DNA of 25,618 nt, taken from Planctomycetaceae bacterium (lineage in GTDB: Bacteria; Planctomycetota; Planctomycetia; Pirellulales; UBA1268). The stretch is taken from the NCBI GenBank assembly GCA_947464585.1, contig CANHYS010000001.1, positions 1 to 25,618 on the forward strand. The letters run 5' to 3'. This document shows, piece by piece, positions 23,818-25,618 of this stretch (its first letter is position 1; every line of letters begins with the position of its first letter). The notes below the pieces were generated by a model. The model was not told the DNA's origin and ran no database searches. It was given only the letters and a program-made list of their open reading frames with translations. Made by a program: the position numbers and the translations under genes.

Positions 23818-25618
23818 ATGCGTCTCACGCTCAGAACACTGCTGGCCTGGCTCGACGGCGTGCTTCCCGACGATGAGCAGCAGGAACTTGGCAGGAAGGT
23901 TTCGTCCAGCGTCGTGGCGACCCATCTGGTGGAACGCATCCGCGCGGCTGTGGGGAGGACCGCGATCGGCGCCCCCAAGCCGGATGGTCGCGGCCTCACG
24001 GAAGACCCCAACTCGGTCGCCGAATACCTCGACAATACGCTGTCATCGGAGCAGTTGGAGGCCTTCGAGCGGATCTGCATTGAATCGGAATTGCATCTGG
24101 CGGAGGTGGCCGCCTGCCACGGAATTCTGGCCCAATTGGCCCGCGATCCCGCGGTGGAGCACGGGCTGCACGGCGACGAGCGGCAGCGGATCCAGCAGCG
24201 ACTGCGGGGATTACTGGCAGGTCTGCAGGATCGGGCCGCCACGGAACAGGTGGCGATCCAGGCTACGGGCGAAGACCACCGCGAGTCGCGGGAGACGGCG
24301 CGTGCCCTCCGCGAAGCGATGGTCGGGGCCGGTGGAAATGGCTTCGTCGGTCCGCACCGACAGCCAGCCGGGCCGGGGGCAGGTCGCTCGTCGCTGGCGG
24401 CATGGGCGGCCGCGGCGGTCGCGGTTGCCTTGCTCCTGACGCTGGCAGGGGTGCTGGTCTGGTCGCTCGCTGGGCGAGGTGATCGCCGTTCACAGGATGT
24501 GGCGTCGGCGCAACCGCAGGAACTGCCGGTCGAGCCCGCAGAGCCTGCGGCCGTCGCTCCGGTCGCCGATGCGGATGAGAACCCAGCTCCCCAGAACCCA
24601 GATCCCCAGAACCCAGATCCCCAGAACCCAGATCCCGAGAACGCCGCCGTCGGAATGCCTGCGGAGACGCAGCCGCTCAAAAACACTGCGCAGCGCAACG
24701 AGCCGGGCACGGAGCAGCAGAACGAGACGGCGGCAGGAGAAAAGGCGGCGATGCCCCAGCAGGCGGCGGCCGCACCGGCTGCTGCGATGCCGGCCGCACA
24801 GGCTCAGGCGTCGTCTCCGGTGGCCGTTTCCCCGCCTGCTGCCGGGGCAGCAGGCGAGCCCCAGGATCCGGTGGGATTCGTCGGGGGCGAGGGGGTGCTC
24901 CTGCGGTTGGCGGAGGCAGCGGCAGGGGGAGCTGCGGAGTGGACTTCCTTTCCCGTCGGCTCGCCGCTGGGAAAGCGAGAAGACCTCCTCGTACCGCCGA
25001 CATTTCAGCCCGAACTCCACGTTCGGGGCGTGACGATTCGTCTGCTCCCTGAAACCCGCGCCGTCCTCTCGATAGACGCCGATGGCACGCCGCGGATCGA
25101 AGTGGTGTTTGGTCGCGCCGTGGCGCGGGCCAGTCGGGCCGACGCGCGGCTGGGCATCACCGCTGCAGGGCTGGTCGGCACGATCGATGCCGGGCTCCTG
25201 AACCCGGTGGCCATCGAGGTGGAACTCGACCGGTTCCCTGGTGCTGATCCCGTCAACACGCCGCCACTGGTGCGGTCGCGAATCTACGCCGCCTCGAGCC
25301 TCGCGTGGCGGCAGACGGCCGCCGGGGGACAGCCGGTGGAACAGCTGCTAGAGGGGATCGATGCCCAGGGGATGCTCGATGCGGGCATGTCGCTCGAATG
25401 GAGCAGCAACGGCCCCGGCCGGGGCGCCGTGGTCCGCAATCGCGTGTTACCAGCCTGGGTCGAGTCGGGTGTCAGGCCTGCCAGGCTCGAGAAGTCGGCC
25501 GGTGAATCACTCGCCGCGAAGGTCGCGGCCACGGCCCCGCTTGCGCGGGCGCTGCGGGAACTTGCCGCAGACAAGCGAGCCGAAAACAGAATGCTTGCGG
25601 CGTCAACGCTGGCACTGA
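23818..25618 (+). CDS. Large single-pass membrane protein, planctomycete 'YLDN' family, 3' end outside window
   Basis: Open for 600 codons without a stop to the last base of the window. ATG 23818 has GGAG at 23807-23810 with 7-base spacing. The N-terminal ~130 residues (MRLTLRTLLAWLDGVLPDDE, then VAEYLDNTLSSEQLEAFERI, ESELHLAEVAACHGILA) form a helical module that I know from many planctomycete proteins; its two half-repeats resemble the folded part of anti-sigma factors. A membrane helix is at about 193-219 (LAAWAAAAVAVALLLTLAGV). It is followed by a disordered Pro/Ala/Glu/Gln linker with four NPDPQ-type repeats, and then by a beta-rich C-terminal region from about residue 360. The first part is probably cytoplasmic and the rest extracytoplasmic. 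Function unknown; an anti-sigma-like or envelope-sensing role is only a suggestion. Confidence 0.9.
   Translation, partial: MRLTLRTLLAWLDGVLPDDEQQELGRKVSSSVVATHLVERIRAAVGRTAIGAPKPDGRGLTEDPNSVAEYLDNTLSSEQLEAFERICIESELHLAEVAACHGILAQLARDPAVEHGLHGDERQRIQQRLRGLLAGLQDRAATEQVAIQATGEDHRESRETARALREAMVGAGGNGFVGPHRQPAGPGAGRSSLAAWAAAAVAVALLLTLAGVLVWSLAGRGDRRSQDVASAQPQELPVEPAEPAAVAPVADADENPAPQNPDPQNPDPQNPDPENAAVGMPAETQPLKNTAQRNEPGTEQQNETAAGEKAAMPQQAAAAPAAAMPAAQAQASSPVAVSPPAAGAAGEPQDPVGFVGGEGVLLRLAEAAAGGAAEWTSFPVGSPLGKREDLLVPPTFQPELHVRGVTIRLLPETRAVLSIDADGTPRIEVVFGRAVARASRADARLGITAAGLVGTIDAGLLNPVAIEVELDRFPGADPVNTPPLVRSRIYAASSLAWRQTAAGGQPVEQLLEGIDAQGMLDAGMSLEWSSNGPGRGAVVRNRVLPAWVESGVRPARLEKSAGESLAAKVAATAPLARALRELAADKRAENRMLAASTLAL
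24580..24639 (+). repeat. Four in-frame 15-bp tandem repeats (NPDPQ linker)
   Basis: Four 15-bp units of the form AACCCAGATCCCCAG, the first with GCT for GAT and the last ending GAG. They code Asn-Pro-Asp-Pro-Gln in the linker after the membrane helix. The antisense frame reads as Gly/Phe/Trp repeats, which is an artefact. Confidence 0.92.

Noticed and set aside
23673..24710. 345-codon - strand frame with GSGFWGSGFWG repeats
   Set aside because: The apparent repeat protein is the reverse reading of the NPDPQ repeats in the real + strand gene; the rest is Ser/Arg-rich shadow.

Overview
The window looks like chromosomal DNA of a planctomycete, probably from the Pirellula side of the phylum. 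The reasons are the high GC content, the product family of the last gene (an N-terminal 'YLDN' module, a membrane helix and a low-complexity linker), the style of the integrase remnant, and small conserved genes I associate with that group. This is inference from recognised families; no marker gene such as 16S rRNA is present.

Left part (1 to about 13.9 kb): an accessory, membrane-centred signalling or conflict-type cluster. Seven genes run on the + strand: a large single-pass membrane protein (1-2844, possibly truncated at the window edge), a helical exported or anchored protein (2915-4432), a TerY-like vWA protein with an intact MIDAS (4628-5479), a protein with two degenerate vWA domains of the same subfamily (5543-7363), a PP2C phosphatase with a long disordered tail (7420-8739), a multi-pass membrane protein with a possible FHA-like domain and polyproline tail (8800-9921), and a double zinc-ribbon/TM2 protein with a Q-P repeat linker (9970-10644). 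Convergent to these, on the - strand, are a GAP1-like protein (10654-12924; GTPase-associated protein 1 family of predicted NTPase conflict systems) and a two-helix membrane protein (13135-13866). No GTPase, kinase or obvious toxin domain is visible, so either the core enzyme lies just left of the window or this is a reduced or variant system. This is the most interesting part of the window.

Middle part (about 13.9 to 18.0 kb): a scarred region. It has an IS256-family transposase reduced to three conserved islands in three frames, abutting a frameshifted, C-terminally truncated tyrosine integrase. These are followed by a two-helix hypothetical membrane protein (15109-16230, -) and, divergently, a membrane-anchored protein with a DUF2135/YfaP-like domain (16630-17628, +). 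A 27-bp near-identical direct repeat brackets the remnants and most of these two genes. Intergenic stretches here are long and hold small hairpins.

Right part (18.0 to 25.6 kb): more ordinary chromosome. It has a tRNA-Arg(CCG), a family 2 glycosyltransferase, a small conserved protein with a perfect Shine-Dalgarno, three tandem terminator-like 39-bp hairpin repeats plus a second tandem repeat, a lipoate-protein ligase A family protein, a HEAT-repeat membrane protein, a shikimate-dehydrogenase-like protein lacking key residues, a TPR protein, and a large membrane-spanning protein open to the right edge (23818 onward).

How the left cluster could work together (inference): the vWA proteins would act as scaffolds, PP2C as a protein phosphatase, the FHA-like protein as a phosphopeptide reader at the membrane, TM2 and the other membrane proteins as inner-membrane components, and GAP1 as the partner of an NTPase switch.
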